A stretch of DNA of 64,000 nucleotides, taken from the NCBI GenBank assembly GCA_010093485.1, contig MU001494.1, positions 1,705,937 through 1,769,936 on the forward strand. Reading direction: 5' to 3'. Below, piece by piece: positions 9,267 through 21,641 of the stretch. This DNA is from Karstenula rhodostoma CBS 690.94 (Eukaryota > Ascomycota > Dothideomycetes > Pleosporales > Didymosphaeriaceae). A model generated the notes under the pieces. That model worked only from the letters and a program-made list of their open reading frames with translations, was not told the DNA's origin and did not search any database. The first letter of the stretch is position 1. Each line of letters starts with the position of its first letter. The translations under genes were made by a program, and so were the position numbers.

Positions 9267-10496
9267 ATGATCCAGCGCACCTCCTGCAGCTCGCCCACCA
9301 TGAGCCCCCCGACGCTCAGGGAAGTCAACGTGTCGCTTCCGCGCAAGTTCGACACCCCCGACGAGCCATGGCATCGCTACGTTACCATCGACCTGCTCCA
9401 TTACGTGCTGGGCTACACCCTCTTCCATCCCTTCGTATCGTGCGTGCTCGTCCTGTGTTTGCGGGCGCAGTACACGGCATGGCATGCGCTTGAGATGCGC
9501 ATTGCGATCGCATGGGCGCTGCTCATGTGCTCCATCGGCATCTTCAACATCCTCAGCGACAGGATCGCGTACGGTGCGCCGCGGGAGGTTGATTTGAGCG
9601 AGGAGGTTATTGTGATTACAGGCGGCGTGGACGGCTTGGGCGGCCTGCTGGCCGAGACGTATGGCATGCGCAACGCCAACGTGGCTGTTTTAGACACAAA
9701 GAAGGTAGACGACGAAGAGGCAGAGGACAAGGGCGTGCTCTACTACCAGTGCGACGTGGGCGACGCGAAGCAGGTCGAGGCGGCCGTTGCGGACATCGTG
9801 GAAGATGTACGTCCGCAAAGTCGTATATGCAGTTTCGAATGCTGATCACACGCAGCTCGGCGCCCCAACCATCCTCATCAACAACGCCGGCATGGTCCGC
9901 GCAAAGTCGATCCTCGATTCGACCCCCGAAGAAGTCGAGCAGTATGTCCCTCACTCCCTAGAACAACAGCTTCCACTAACACAAGGCATAGAACCTTCCG
10001 CACAAACACCCTTTCGCACTTCAACACCCTCCGCGCCGTCCTGCCCTACATGCTTCGCGAACGCCGCGGCACCATCGTAACCGTCTCCTCGGTCCTCGGC
10101 CGCCTCGGCGCCGCAAACCTCTCATCCTACACCGCCTCCAAAGCCGCGCTCCTCGCCCTCCACCAGTCTCTCCGCGCCGAGCTCTCCCAGAACCCCGACG
10201 CGAAGGAGATCAAGACGATACTGGTCACGCCGGGCCAAATGGGCACCAAGATGTTCGAGAACATCAAGACACCGAGCAACTTCTTCGGCCCGGTTGTCTC
10301 CCCAGCTGAGGTCGCGAAGAACATCATCAGTCTGGTTGAGAAGGGCGAGAGCGGCGAGGTGTCGCTGCCGTTGTACGCCAACTATGCAGAGAGCCTGGGG
10401 GCGCTTCCGGTGGGCATACAAGCGCTGTTGAGGAGGTGGAGCACGATGGATACCGCGGTTGAGAAGGCAGGCATGGTGGAGAAGAAGGATAAATGA
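9267..10496 (+). CDS. membrane-anchored short-chain dehydrogenase/reductase
   Basis: Three exons: 9267-9806, 9856-9941 and 9992-10496, with introns of 49 and 50 nt (the second has ACTAAC). They give 376 residues. The N-terminus has hydrophobic segments near 41-66 and 78-95, then the NAD(P)-binding TGGVDGLGG near 118, LINNAG near 187-192, catalytic Ser in TVSS (~241) and the Y-x-x-x-K pair SYTASK (Tyr255, Lys259). This layout resembles the lipid-droplet/ER 17-beta-HSD11/retinol dehydrogenase-like group, which oxidises or reduces hydrophobic alcohols and ketones. The substrate cannot be told. ATG 9300 (CCACCATGA, start MSPPTLREV) has the better context and may be the true start, shortening the protein by 11 residues. 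Confidence 0.82.
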
Positions 10497-11899
10497 GGAG
10501 CTATGATACCCCGGCTACACAGGAAATGAATCTCATGGGAACGGAACTGTTGGAGTTGAATAGAAACGAGAAGCCAGTGGCCCGAGCATGTCAACTGTTT
10601 ATTGTATAGTCACTGTACGCTGATTCATAAATACGTCAATCTTCCGTTCTCGCCAGCATGAAAGGCGTGTTGAATTGACTCAGACCCAGGAGCCCTCCCG
10701 CTCCGACAACGTCAGGCGTGAAGCATACTACTCGTCCCATCTGCATCTGACATGAAGCAGCCGCAGCAGCCCTTGACATGTATTTCAGGTTCTTCTTCTA
10801 CCCGCAACATGTATTTCGATACTGTGACGCAACTCACAGTCAGCCACCTCACAACCCACCCACGGACTTCACTCTGCACTATCAGCACGACCGCACTTAT
10901 TCAATCGTAAAAGTGTAACAGGAGAACATATCGTACACGCCTTTCCACTTCTGACTCGGTTGTCTGGAAAGCAAAAGCGAGGCAATTTTTTGGCTTTCCA
11001 CCCCACGTCGACATCGACTTTCTAGTCACGGCGATGCGGTCGACGATGCAAGAAGAAAGGGGTACGTATGAGTTTTGGGCGTCTGCGGTACTGGGACCAT
11101 GGGCTGGAAGCATAGCAGACCATTTTTTCTTACTTGTACTTGAACTCAGCTCGGATGTCTGCTTACAGAGCGATTCGACAGAGGCGTCTGGACTGTCGAA
11201 CCTCGGGGATGTCTTGGTGTGGTCGTGAGTTGCGCTGAACGGTACTGGGAGTTGTTGGAGTTGAGTAGAAGAGAGATATGTGAGAGGAGAAGTGTAAGTA
11301 GTCTGACGTGTGGAAGTCATAATCGCCAGAAGAATCGTTGTCCAACGCTGTCGCAGATCTAGGCACGGCAATGGCTGTGCCTTGTCACTTGGTTCTCGGG
11401 CTCTACCTGTGGTACCTGCCTTCGATTTTTGGGAAGACAGTGTGTCCATACCTACTGTGGGGTTGTCGCAAAGATATCCACCACAGTATAGAAGGAAATA
11501 ACTGGTCTGTTTTGTCTAATCTTGCTGTTGATGTATCGAACTGTAGTCACTAGTGCAATGTCGAATGTAACAAGTGTTGCCGATCGGTTTCTTGCTTTTG
11601 AATTTTATATATAGCCCTATAACATAGCCGCACAAATCTTGTTGAAACTGCGTGAAATGCTGCGCCGGGTTGAGCGACACGGCCGTTTTGACAAATCACC
11701 ACGTATCCGATATGACATCGGTTGTGTCAACAGCAAGCCGCGTTAATTAACCCAACGTGGACTGGACAATTACTGTTCATGTTCCGTGTATTCGTGTTCA
11801 TGCTCTTGATTGCATAGCATTTAGGCATGACTGGGTATCTCTAGAACCTTCCTAAACCATGCAGGAAGAAAATTCGTATCTCTCGTGTCCACAAATCGC
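10497..11899. other. intergenic, one unsupported open frame
   Basis: Holds a 182-codon open frame on the minus strand (11449-10901) that starts with ATG. It is Ser/Thr-rich and has no recognisable domain, so I do not call it a gene. The 3' flank of the L6 gene lies at the right end. Confidence 0.45.
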
Positions 11900-12520
11900 T
11901 TAGAAGGCCATCTCGTGCGGCTTCTCGTCACCCCTCAGACTGAAAGTGGCGGCCAAGTACGAGTCCAGATCGGGCACTTTGCGGATGTTGCTCATGATGG
12001 CCTTATCGACCTTCTTCTGGTCCTCGATACGCTGGGGGTCCGTCTCTTTCTTGGCCGGCGCCTCGCCGTCCTGGAAAAACTCCTCCTCACCTTTGCCTTC
12101 CTTCTTCTCACGCGCCCAGTACTCATCTTTGCTCACGCGGTCCAAAACCTCATCGTCGGTTCCAGTAATGTCGACAGTAGTTGAGGTCGCAATTACGTAG
12201 CGGTGATTGACACGTCGCAGCGGAACTCCATTTGACTTGAAAGGACCAGTGATGAGCAGGACCCCCTGAGATAGTTGTCGAAGAAGGACCACGCGCTTGC
12301 CCCTGAAGCGACCGGCAAGGAGAATGAGTACCGTGCCCGGCTGGAGAGAGCCACGATACTTGGTCGGGTGAGCTGTCTTGCGGGCCTTCGATTTAATCAG
12401 CATCAGGTAGTATATAGGATCTCCCCGAATGCCCGCAGGTCACGCGTTAGTCGTGCTTACCTTCTTCATCTGTGCCTCATCCTCCGCAGGGTAGTACTTG
12501 GAGAAGTTCTGGGCGGTCAT
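11900..12520 (-). CDS. rpl6: 60S ribosomal protein L6 (eL6)
   Basis: Cytosolic large-subunit protein. Exon 1 (12520-12461) encodes MTAQNFSKYYPAEDEAQMKK. A 75-nt intron (12460-12386) with GTAAGC and AG ends follows. Exon 2 (12385-11900) opens ARKTAHPTKYRGSL and continues through the family core PGTVLILLAGRFRGKRVV and GPFKSNGVPLRRVNHRYVIA to the C-terminus DEKPHEMAF. This gives 181 residues, a little shorter than many fungal eL6 proteins (~200). A short first exon with an early intron is common in fungal ribosomal protein genes. The identification rests on continuous family similarity. Confidence 0.93.
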
Positions 12521-13694
12521 CGTGCTTTCGTGAGACTGCGTGTTGGACACTTGAATTTTGACTGCGTGGTTTGCAGTTGGGTTTAGGGTGTTCGTAGACT
12601 TATGCATGTAGACCGACGTTGCTGTCTGTAGGGAATGTGGGAAGGTCGCTTAAAGCGGGCTAAGCTGCATGTGGATTAATGAATCGCTTGGCGGTGAAGT
12701 CTTTCGAGAGTTCAGATTCGACCGTCTCCCATAACCTTTGTCTTCGACTCCATACGAACATTACACATGCGCATAAGGCTTCCGAGACCCGCTATGATTC
12801 AGCATGTATAACTCAAGCCGCCATTCAAAGTGGTGCTTTTCGAATTCTATACCCGAATTGCTCAGGATAGTCCTGGTTGTGATACCTTGACCATGTACAT
12901 GATCAAACACAACTGAGCCTGCTACGAAAAGGAGTCTCAGTCGTGCTGGCTCTTCACGAACGCAAACTAAAAGCCATGGATTGCCGATGGGACCATCTGC
13001 CAAGCTCCCGAGAAATGTAGCAAGTGTCAGTGAGCTGTCCGTGCGCCAAGCCCAGATTCCAATCTATTTTCCACAGAGACGTGATAATTTCCAGTTTGGG
13101 CAGTGGCAGGGATTCATACGGCTCACGTGGCGTGTATTAATGGGCGAGCTAAGTACCAGGCCTTTCCAGTAGGAGCAGTGTGTGGTCGACAGTATTACGA
13201 TCCTGGCTTCGACAGACCGGGAAATCCTACGGTGATCTGGACCCATTGTGACTGGCTCCTCCTAGAATCTACATCACGGTAATGAGATGTTAGACCAGAT
13301 TCTTGCAGCGTGGAACAGCGCCAAACACTTGACATGCGGACGTCGACCTGTAGCGCCAAGCCTAGAACGATTTTGTTCGCATGGGCTTCATCGGAATGCG
13401 CCGAGCCGTACTCCAGTTTTCTCCTATTCACACTAAGCTTTACCAAGGAAGGCTTAAGTCGCTAAAACTTCCACCGCCCCGCGGACTCTTCGATTCCGAG
13501 AATGATAAAAACAATCGTTGCAATCTGTTTGTCAGCGATTCAGGATGGCGTTTCTCTGCGCTTAGATCTACAGAATACCCTCTCTTCATCTGACTACGCC
13601 GAGTCATACAGCTCTACAAGTGATCATACCTTCCTTAACGTTCGGCTAGTGAGATAGTTCTGAACAAGCGTCAATATCACAGGATCCACTTGCG
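12521..13694. other. divergent intergenic region, no gene seen
   Basis: Upstream region shared by rpl6 (minus) and the MFS carrier (plus). Short open frames only. Confidence 0.55.
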
Positions 13695-15128
13695 ATGGCG
13701 AACAAGACGTCCATCGGGGTGATGTCCAGCCCATCAGCAGTGAACGGACGGCAAGAAGTCGAACAGCAAAATTCTCCGGAGACAGGGATCTTAGAATTAT
13801 TTGACGACGTGGATGAATGTCCAGACGGTGGAAAAGAGGCATGGACGGTCGTATTTGGGGCCTGGTGTGCTATGATTCCGAGCATGGGGTTGCTCAACAC
13901 CGTTGGTGTGCTCCAGGCTTGGGTGTGGACACATCAGTTGCGCGACTATACAGAGTTTGACATTGGATGGATTTTTGGCTTATATGCTTTCTTCCTCTAC
14001 TTCACCGGTGCACAAGTCGGTGAGTAACTCCGCGTTTCCTAGTATATGCACTGCTAATCATTCTATAGGGCCCATCTTCGATGCATACGATGTACGGCTG
14101 TTGTTGATTCCCGGATCTGTGGGCATAGTAGCTGCTATCATGTTACTCAGTGTTTGTGAAGGTATGCCGCAGCTGTCCTACCTTGACTGGAAGCAAGTAG
14201 ACTGACTATCGACCATTCAGAATACTATCAATTCCTTCTCACTTTCGGCGTACTAGGGGGTCTCTCTGCCTCGTGCCAGTTTACGCCGGCAATAGCGACA
14301 GTCGGGCACTGGTTCTCCAAACGACGAGCTCTGGCTACCGGGATTGCTTGCACCGCGGGCGGCATTGGCGGGATTATATTCCCGCTGATCATCTTATACG
14401 CTGCTCCGGTGATTGGTTACGGCTGGGCTATTCGAATCGTGGGTTTCATATGTCTTATAGCCGGGGGCCTTGCTTCCTGGCTCCTCCGAAAAAGACTTCC
14501 GCACAATAAAAAAGCTGGCGCTTTGATCGACCTGAAGGCTCTGAAAGACACCAACTACGCGCTTACTACACTCGCCGTATGGCTCATCGAATTCTCCGTT
14601 TTCATACCATATACGTATATTTCCTCGTACGCCATCTACCAGGGCGTTGAGCCCCAGCACGCATTCCGGTTGTCGGCGCTGCTCAATGTTGGTGCAATAC
14701 CTGGTCGCGCACTTCCAGGCTATGTGGCCGACCGTTTTGGCTACTTCAACGTCATGTGTATTACTTCGTTCACATGCGCAACTTTTATCTTTGCGCTCTG
14801 GCTCACCTCAGGCGCAAGTGAAGCAGCCATAACGGCATTCGCTGTGATCTTTGGATTCTGGTCTGGGGCTGCGATCAGCTTGACGCCCGTTTGCATTGGG
14901 CAAGTTTGCAAGACCGAAGACTATGGCAAAAGAAGTGGTACAACGTTTTCGATATCAAGCCTCGCTGTGCTTGTTAGCATTCCTATCGCGGGTGCGATCA
15001 TAAACGCTAGTGGTGGAGCATTCACCGGGTTGATCGTTTTTGCTGGAGCCTCCTACATGGCGGCATTCCTCGCATTCTTGTTGACGCGAATTGTGGCTGC
15101 AGGGCGGGATTGGCGAACGAAGTTCTAG
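13695..15128 (+). CDS. MFS carrier, monocarboxylate-transporter-like (MCT/MCH type)
   Basis: Exons 13695-14019, 14069-14161 and 14221-15128 (introns 49 and 59 nt) give 441 residues. The cytosolic N-terminus is acidic and ends in CPDGGKEAWTVVFGAW, the usual entry into TM1 in fungal MCT-like carriers (consensus PDGGW/YGWVV). TM1 is followed by GVLQAWVWTHQLRDY. Later come the glycine-rich ATGIACTAGGIGGIIFPLI and the second-half signatures NVGAIPGRALPGYVADRFGYFN and FGFWSGAAISLTP. The family exports or imports monocarboxylates or riboflavin-like compounds at the plasma membrane or inner organelles; the substrate is unknown here. No linked metabolic gene suggests a pathway. Confidence 0.85.
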
Positions 15129-15903
15129 AAAGTTGCATGGGGCCGTAAAGCATCACACCAACCCAAAACCGCCACGGGCAAGTTTTGGGACTCCTCGCAT
15201 TATCATGTTGGGGAAGCCCCCAGAACGACACTATGCAGCCCGAAGGTTTGCATAGGATTGTTGGTACTCCACTGTATATTATGCCTTACTTCAAACCCAT
15301 GCCTACGAAGAGCCACTTACAAAAGAGCAAGCTCATACTATCAATGGTGTTCCAACTATACTCGAAAAGATTGCGGGTAGCTCATTGGCCTGATTCAAAG
15401 TTATGTTCCGACGATGTCACCAGTCCGATCTCGATGAGCTTGCCACTGTTGCATCCCCGACGCCAGAGCCGCAATGCATAATCAAGGGGCGCCTTTCCCG
15501 TTAAGGTAATTCTCCAGCGTACACTAAGACCGAATCACATATTACAGGGTTGAACTTCCTCGCATACCGACAGGCGTCCTGCGTAGTCGCCACCTTTCCA
15601 CAATCATTCAAGATAGAAGTACCGGTGATTTAAGATAGGGCAACCGCGAACACAATGCTCGACCTCTGTATAAGATAGATGTTCCCTCCGCAAGATCCAG
15701 GTAACATACAGACCACTGAGCGTGATACATTTCCACAACTTCGCGCATTCATACTCTTTGTGACCCGCCTCGTGTCCCTGAAAGGTCTTTACATTCTTTC
15801 GGCTGTCATCGATCGTACAAACACCTAAGACATCTTCCACTATGGTCGCCTACGACGTTGTTCGGGGCACAGCTCTCGCCTTTATCACCTCTCTTTCTCG
15901 CTA
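15129..15903. other. intergenic, no gene seen
   Basis: No open frame with recognisable sequence. A short ATG frame at 15842 stops after 20 codons, just before the next gene. Confidence 0.5.
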
Positions 15904-16308
15904 ATGCCCAACACGATGACCACAAACTTCGATATGGAGAAGATTCGCGCGGCCCGCGCCACAAACTATACTCGCACTTTTGGCCACAACTACTTCGTTT
16001 CGCAAAAACCACCTCTGCAAGGAACTTCCGACCTCGATGGCTTCATGAAGCTGAAGTTAGAGAGCGAGAGAAACGAGGTGAAGGCGGTGGCGGTGGCGGT
16101 GGATAAGGTACAAAAGTCCGTGGTAGCGAGGGTGGCGTATCGGATGAAGGCACCAGGGCAGGGACCCGTGGAGAACGATCTGATGTGGTGGCTGTGGATG
16201 AACGCGAACGGAACTACGGTGGAGAGGAGAATGGAGTTTGTAGACCCAGCAGCGACAAAAAAGTTGCAGAACAGAATGGCAGCTTCCGCTTCCGCAGGCG
16301 CAAATTAG
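15904..16308 (+). CDS. small NTF2/SnoaL-like protein, unknown function
   Basis: A single exon of 134 residues. The sequence pattern (IRAARATNYTRTFGHNYF, then LQGTSDLDGF, then VVARVAYRM, ENDLMWWLWMN and MEFVDPAA) alternates helices and strands like small NTF2/SnoaL-like fungal proteins. In these, a cone-shaped pocket binds small molecules. No catalytic residues can be assigned. ATG 15904 or 15916 (MTTNFDMEK) could be the start. The middle (EVKAVAVAVDKV) is repetitive at the DNA level. The family guess is weak; that it is a real gene is more likely. Confidence 0.5.
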   Translation: MPNTMTTNFDMEKIRAARATNYTRTFGHNYFVSQKPPLQGTSDLDGFMKLKLESERNEVKAVAVAVDKVQKSVVARVAYRMKAPGQGPVENDLMWWLWMNANGTTVERRMEFVDPAATKKLQNRMAASASAGAN

Positions 16309-16729
16309 CGAAGTTACATAGTTGATCTATATTGAGAAAGCTCTTCTAGGGCTATCAAATGCTGACAACGCACCGGCAACCAGGTCGAGATAGATCAAGT
16401 GGTGTTGCCGCAAGCTGCCGTCTCAGTGTATGCGTAGTGAAAGGACTTTTCGCTGTTTGTTTGCAGGTACTGCAGGCAGCAATAGAGAAGGCACCATGGT
16501 ATCACTTGAATCTGAGTTGGCCCAAATCACCTTGTTTCGTAAAAGAAACAAGAGTGCGCGCCGATCGGGTCGTTCTTGCCTTGCCTTTACCTGCGGGTGA
16601 CCCGCACGTGATCAAGCGTCAACCTTGGCGGTGTACTAATACCGCCAGGCTTGCCCCTCAATCGCGTACTTTACACTTCCTTCTGGTTCCAAGATACACT
16701 CTCACATACATTGAGCACAGAGCGGCGCG
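16309..16729. other. intergenic, promoter of the next gene
   Basis: No gene seen. It ends in the short leader before the ATG at 16730. Confidence 0.5.
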
Positions 16730-17729
16730 ATGGCGAAACGCAAGGCTGAGCAAGCTGGCCTCAGCCAACGTAGCTCTACAGCTATGGCGCCATCTACACA
16801 GAGCCTGGCATCTCGAGCCTTGATTGAAAACGGAGACGGCGCAGCTACACGTTCTGATCTGTCACTTCGCGCACACCAACCCCTTGTCGCTCCATCCAAG
16901 GTCGAGGATTCTGATTCTGACTCTGACGGTTCCGGTGATGTCAGCCGTGGAACATGCGCACATGCAATTGCTCACTCTCAACAGATGCCCAAATTTTTCT
17001 CGAAGTGTACCGCCAGCATCTCCCTGTTGATGCTGTGAACTTCATATTCAGCAAAGCCTTCTCCGACGCCTTGAACACAGAGACATCTAGATCGCCTGAT
17101 GTCTTTGGTATTTCGGCGGAGCGTGCGATCGAAGAGTTCCGGAGACTTCTTCTGATCAAAGTCTTTGCAGTGGACATCGAGGCAACGAAGATCAGTCCTA
17201 CACCTATCAGTACGTTCCAAGGATGGTGATCGCAGCCTCGTACTGACTCGAAACAGTGGATTCCTTGTGACATGCAGCTATTCTCGATACCAAGTTCTAC
17301 GCCAACCTTCAAACCGCGTTGGGTGTTGTTCTGCACCACGACCCTTCCGGAGCGAGCGCGGCGCAGACTGAGCAACGCAAGAAGCGTCTCGCAACCACGA
17401 AAGCTATCTATAAGTCTTTCTTCGAAACCGAGCCGCTCCTTCCTTTCCCCCTCCACTCCGCGAACTTAGCCCACCGCAAACACCGTCCTCCCCCGACGAT
17501 GGAGATAAGTTTCAAGACGCTAGACGGAGTCGAGAGGCTGTACAAAGTCAGTCCGGCGGACACGATCGAAGATGTCATGTCAGATGTACAGAATAAGGTA
17601 TGCATACCTCCAGACCAGCAGCGCCTCATGTTCAATGGGGAGAGATTAGAGCTAGGAAGAATTCTCTCCGACTATAACGTTCAGCCCGATTCCCGATTGT
17701 ATATCCTGACCAGAGTTGTTGGCTGTTAG
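16730..17729 (+). CDS. glycine-rich-domain-like protein with C-terminal ubiquitin-like domain
   Basis: Predicted exons: 16730-16934, 16985-17209 and 17278-17729 (293 residues). Exon 1 is polar and ends in an Asp/Ser run. Exon 2 (AQIFLEVYRQHLPVDAVNFI...KVFAVDIEATKISPTPI) and exon 3 (ILDTKFYANLQTALGVVLHH) match the glycine-rich domain-containing protein-like family, whose hallmark is D-x-x-WH-x-x-ILDT-x-x-Y...HH-x-P. Residues ~220-293 form a ubiquitin-like fold (DTIEDVMSDVQNK, IPPDQQRLMFNG, LSDYNVQ) ending RVVGC rather than RLRGG, so it is unlikely to be conjugated. Odd point: the acceptor at 17256 that would include the hallmark gives MDSL-stop-HAAILDT, with TGA where Trp is expected. The acceptor at 17277 skips it in frame. 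Confidence 0.6.
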
Positions 17730-18218
17730 TCCGTACACGGGTCGGATGCTAGCGAGCTTTTCAGAGCCGATCGAGCATGTTCTCCAGGATGCGGTGGGTG
17801 GGGCAGGTCAGGGCTCATTGTGGACAGAGACTGCGATTGTGTGGGTTAATGAGTTATGTGCGGTACAGGCATACCCTGATGGATGCGTGGCCAAAGATAG
17901 GCAGGGATACTTAGCAATTTCAGATCTGAAGGACTTCCCTTGACACTGTACGAGTCAATTGAGATTCCGACTCCTGAGCAGTTATTCACAGCGCAGGCTT
18001 TGTGATCGGCTCTACCAAGGCGAACATTTCTTATGAACTGTGTATACTCGCATGTGGATGTTTGTGTGGTGCATATCTGTCTATGATCTACCCTTCAACT
18101 ATGTAGCACGAAGTAATAAAGGGCCTATGGGTCACAATCATCCTCTGGATCCGTATATCTGACCGCCCATGCACCTGATTCTCGGGATTTCTGGTTCAAA
18201 GATGACCGAGGGCGAAAT
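17730..18218. other. convergent intergenic region
   Basis: 3' flanks of the ubiquitin-like fusion gene (plus) and the F-box-like gene (minus). Nothing else seen. Confidence 0.5.
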
Positions 18219-20001
18219 CTAGTCCTCCTCAAAAAGTAGTTCCTCTCTAAGGAGTGGAGAACTGTGCCACCCCCAATCCATCTTGCCGCGAACCTGGTAC
18301 TTCTCGTTATCGGCACCCGGTCGCTCTTTCTGTCTCAGTTGAAATGCCGTGTGCGTCATGTACGGTTGGCATCTGTCCATATAGAGCGTGCGTGAAATGT
18401 GAAGTGTCAGCCATTCAAGTGGATCTTTCTGCTTTTGCGATATCGACTCGGCAATCCGAGTTGCGGAGGCTATAGATTGAGCTCTTTTTAGTGGCGGGTT
18501 GTTCGATCCGCTCATGGCATCCCCTTCAAGCTTTTCGCTGTATTCTGAGGCTTGGTCGGGGATATTTATGTAGAGATCTAGCTTGCGGAGGTTCATCTTC
18601 GACAGGACTTTCAGAAGCCTTTTGTCATTCTGGATATAAATGTAAGCTCAAGAAGATATCCCATGACGGAGGGGTGTATACTCACGACGTCTGTGAATGG
18701 TACCTGCCAGCCAAGTCGCTTGACCTTTGGGAAAGTGTTGGCGACCGTTTTTAGCAGGCTACGGTCGATGTACTCGGGGGAACAGTATGTACCCCAAGTA
18801 GGTCCAAGTACTAATGTCTTCAGAGTATCCTTGTGCTTGTTGATGACAGGCCAAAGCTCGTCGAGCCCTGCCTTTGCAGCATCAATGCGGAGACTCTCCA
18901 AGGCCGACAGAGAATCGATGAATCCTTTAACAGGTAGCAAGGAAGAATTCCTGGTGAACCCAAAGCGCAAACTTTTCAAATTTGGAAGATGTCCAGTGAA
19001 AGCTTCGAAGAAAGCTTCCGGATTACGATCGCCAAAGTCGAGCGCTTGCAAGCAGGACAGATCCATCGAGTCGCGCAGGCTACGACAGTGTGCTTCGTCC
19101 CATAGATAGGAAGTGTAGCCCACGTTTTGGATGCTGAGTTGCTCCAACTTGGAGAAATCCGCGCCCAGCCAAAAGTGCAGACGTGGCATCGACTTTGGCT
19201 GCGTATCCCCCACGATGCCCTCGAGGCTAGCATTTCTTCGATTTATTTAGGTCTCAATGCACAAAGACTTCAGTTTGCTCGACGGGAACAGAGCTTGAGA
19301 CAGTTTTGGCCACTCCGACCGAGACAGCTCTCCCATTGAAGAGCCTTGGTCGTACACAGCGCACGTCAATCTAGTAAGAAGTGGAGACGAGAGGAGCCTC
19401 AAATCCATTTGATGATGCGCCTCAATCTGAGCTTTGTGCCGATCGACAATCGTAGCGGAGATTTCCAGGTCAGGCCAAGTGGAATGAAGCTTATCCAAGA
19501 CTTTTTCAGGTATATGAGTAGATGTATTCCAGCTATCGAGGTTAGTCTACGTACAATGCGGTTCGCTAAGATGACTTACTTGAATTCCCGAAGTCTTCCA
19601 AATGCTACGATTTTTTCTAGGATGAGGATCAAATCTTCAGAAGGTACTTGGTCTTGGACAGTGATATTGCGGACGTGTCTTGCAATGTCCTTGGCCGCAG
19701 CACCGCGAAACTTGTCGAGAAGAGTTTCATATGCTAACAATTCCTTACTCCCTTTGGGTGCCTGATGAAGTTTCAAATGCCGGTACATATACGGTAACGC
19801 AGCATCTTGCAGTGTCTTCGAAGATTGCGAGACGCTCAGGAGCGTGGACGGTGACGAGTCCACGAGCTCCGAGAGGATCAGGTGATGGATATCTTCCGGA
19901 ACATCATTGAGACCAACTTTCTGGACGGTTTTATCCTCTGCGTTTAACTCTGGATATATCGTGGCAAATGCCGATGCAGTTTTAAGTGCTTGCTGGAACA
20001 T
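18219..20001 (-). CDS. F-box-like protein, unknown target
   Basis: Four predicted exons: 20001-19580, 19532-19263, 19226-18686 and 18629-18219. Phases agree and give 547 residues. Near residue 30 is an F-box-like helix set (LNDVPEDIHHLILSELVDSSPSTLLSVSQSSKTLQDAALPYMYRHL, in two pieces of the same region). It is followed by leucine-spaced segments (LSCLQALDFG, LPNLKSLRFGF, ALESLRIDAA, TLKTLVLGP, NLRKLDLYI) that read as weak LRR-type repeats. Such proteins usually recruit substrates to SCF ubiquitin ligases. Introns 1 (47 nt, GACTAAC branch) and 3 (56 nt, GTGAGT) are good. Intron 2 (19262-19227) would be only 36 nt, unusually short, so the join there may be wrong or the gene may be damaged. Confidence 0.6.
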
Positions 20002-21641
20002 ACTGAAGATGGGGTACGCTTTCCGGCCTTTTCGCACGTGACGTAAGCAGTATCCGGATGGGGGAATTGATCCGTGCGAGCAAAAGACAAGACTACGTTG
20101 AATGAACCAGACGTTGCGATGAGATGGTGTCAAAATATCTCGTGTTTATCTTATACCCGTTGATATTCCAGGCAGCAATTTTCGAACTGTCAATTATCCG
20201 GGCTGGGACACTGAATGAAGGCATGAAAGAGGCGCAGCTCAAGCGAGCCGAGTGTAAAGCATTGCCTCAGGAATCGCGTGCTGTAGAAGAGAATTATGAA
20301 CTGCGCAATATCACTGCAACTCAAGACTTTTCGATATTGCCTACGACACCCAAGACGTGGTGTTCAGATTGTTTTCTCGGCTTTGCCAGGTGCTCACCTC
20401 GGGAGCTTGTCGCTCTTTTGCTATTTTGCTTGTCAAACGTCTCTCACTCTGAAGAGTGAAATATCACTACAATCCGAGCAATGCAATCTATGGTGTTGCT
20501 CATATTCCTTCCATACAAATCGTTCCGCAAAATTGTCGAATCCGCATTCGATGGAGCGAGGCATTTACCAAGCAGTAAGGCCAAATTGCACTGCCACACA
20601 TGTTGAAAACCATGTCGCACAGGCTGCTTTGCCACGACATACGAGGGCAGACTAGCATAGCCTCAATATGAAGATATATTAGATTTGGATGAGTTCGAGA
20701 GGTCCGCACGCGATGCAGGAACCTAACTTATGGCAGTAATGGTTACGAGATTGGATCTCGGAAAGCCGCCCAATGGTTCTCCGGCGTATTGCTCAGTACG
20801 TTTGGCGTATGTGGTAGTATAGAGCAGCGCAAACGAGAACGAGAAAGGGCTTCCACCGTTGAAGAAGCTGCCATATAGATGCAGTGATTAATGCGACTCG
20901 AGCATCAGTTGGTACTCGGGAAGTTGTCGTTGTATAGAAGTATCAAGGTAGATGGAAAACTGTTGCTCGTGCCGGGTGACTGCAAAAGTACATTGACGTC
21001 CGCGACCTGCGCACTACGTTTCCTGTTATCCATCTTATCTCGAGACACTCTAAATTACGATCGAGGTCTTCTTCGCACAGACTTAACTTGTTGACACGAC
21101 TGCCTGGGTGCTGATGTTCCGGTTTCCATGCTGATCCCTGCTATCTGCGATACGCTAATTGTGAGGCTATTCAGGCCCCCGACATTTTCCCCTCCAGCCC
21201 CCACATTTTCACTCCCCAACTTCTCCTCGACTGCCAGACCCCACAGTGCATCGAGGGATAATCAAGCTTCACAACGCCCAGCAGTATAGGTGCCTATGGC
21301 AAAGGTTCTTGTTGAATTGTGACCCCTACTCTTGCGGGCAGAATACTCAAACGAATAGCGCTTCGTTTTCGAGTGACTGGGCCCCTGGTGGCTGTTCAAT
21401 CTTTTGACTAAGATAGTCGTATCGCTGACTCGACCTGCACAGCACCATCCAGTGAGGGCCAAGATGAATGACATCGCAAGTTTGGATGTTAGGCGTCCCC
21501 ATTCCTGCTGCTATTTTGGCCTTATTGCCGATCTGATTTGCGCCTTGTCTGCTTCATTGATACCAAATGGCTATAATTAAAACACATGCGTACGTGTGGA
21601 AACATGGAGGGGAGGATTCAATATTTCGATAGCAATCTGTC
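20002..21641. other. long intergenic stretch, no gene seen
   Basis: About 1.6 kb with only short open frames on either strand and no domain-like translation. It marks the left edge of a region of decayed genes. Confidence 0.5.

Noticed and set aside
10901..11449. 182-codon ATG open frame, minus strand
   Set aside because: Ser/Thr-rich, with no signal, domain or splice context; could arise by chance in this length of sequence.
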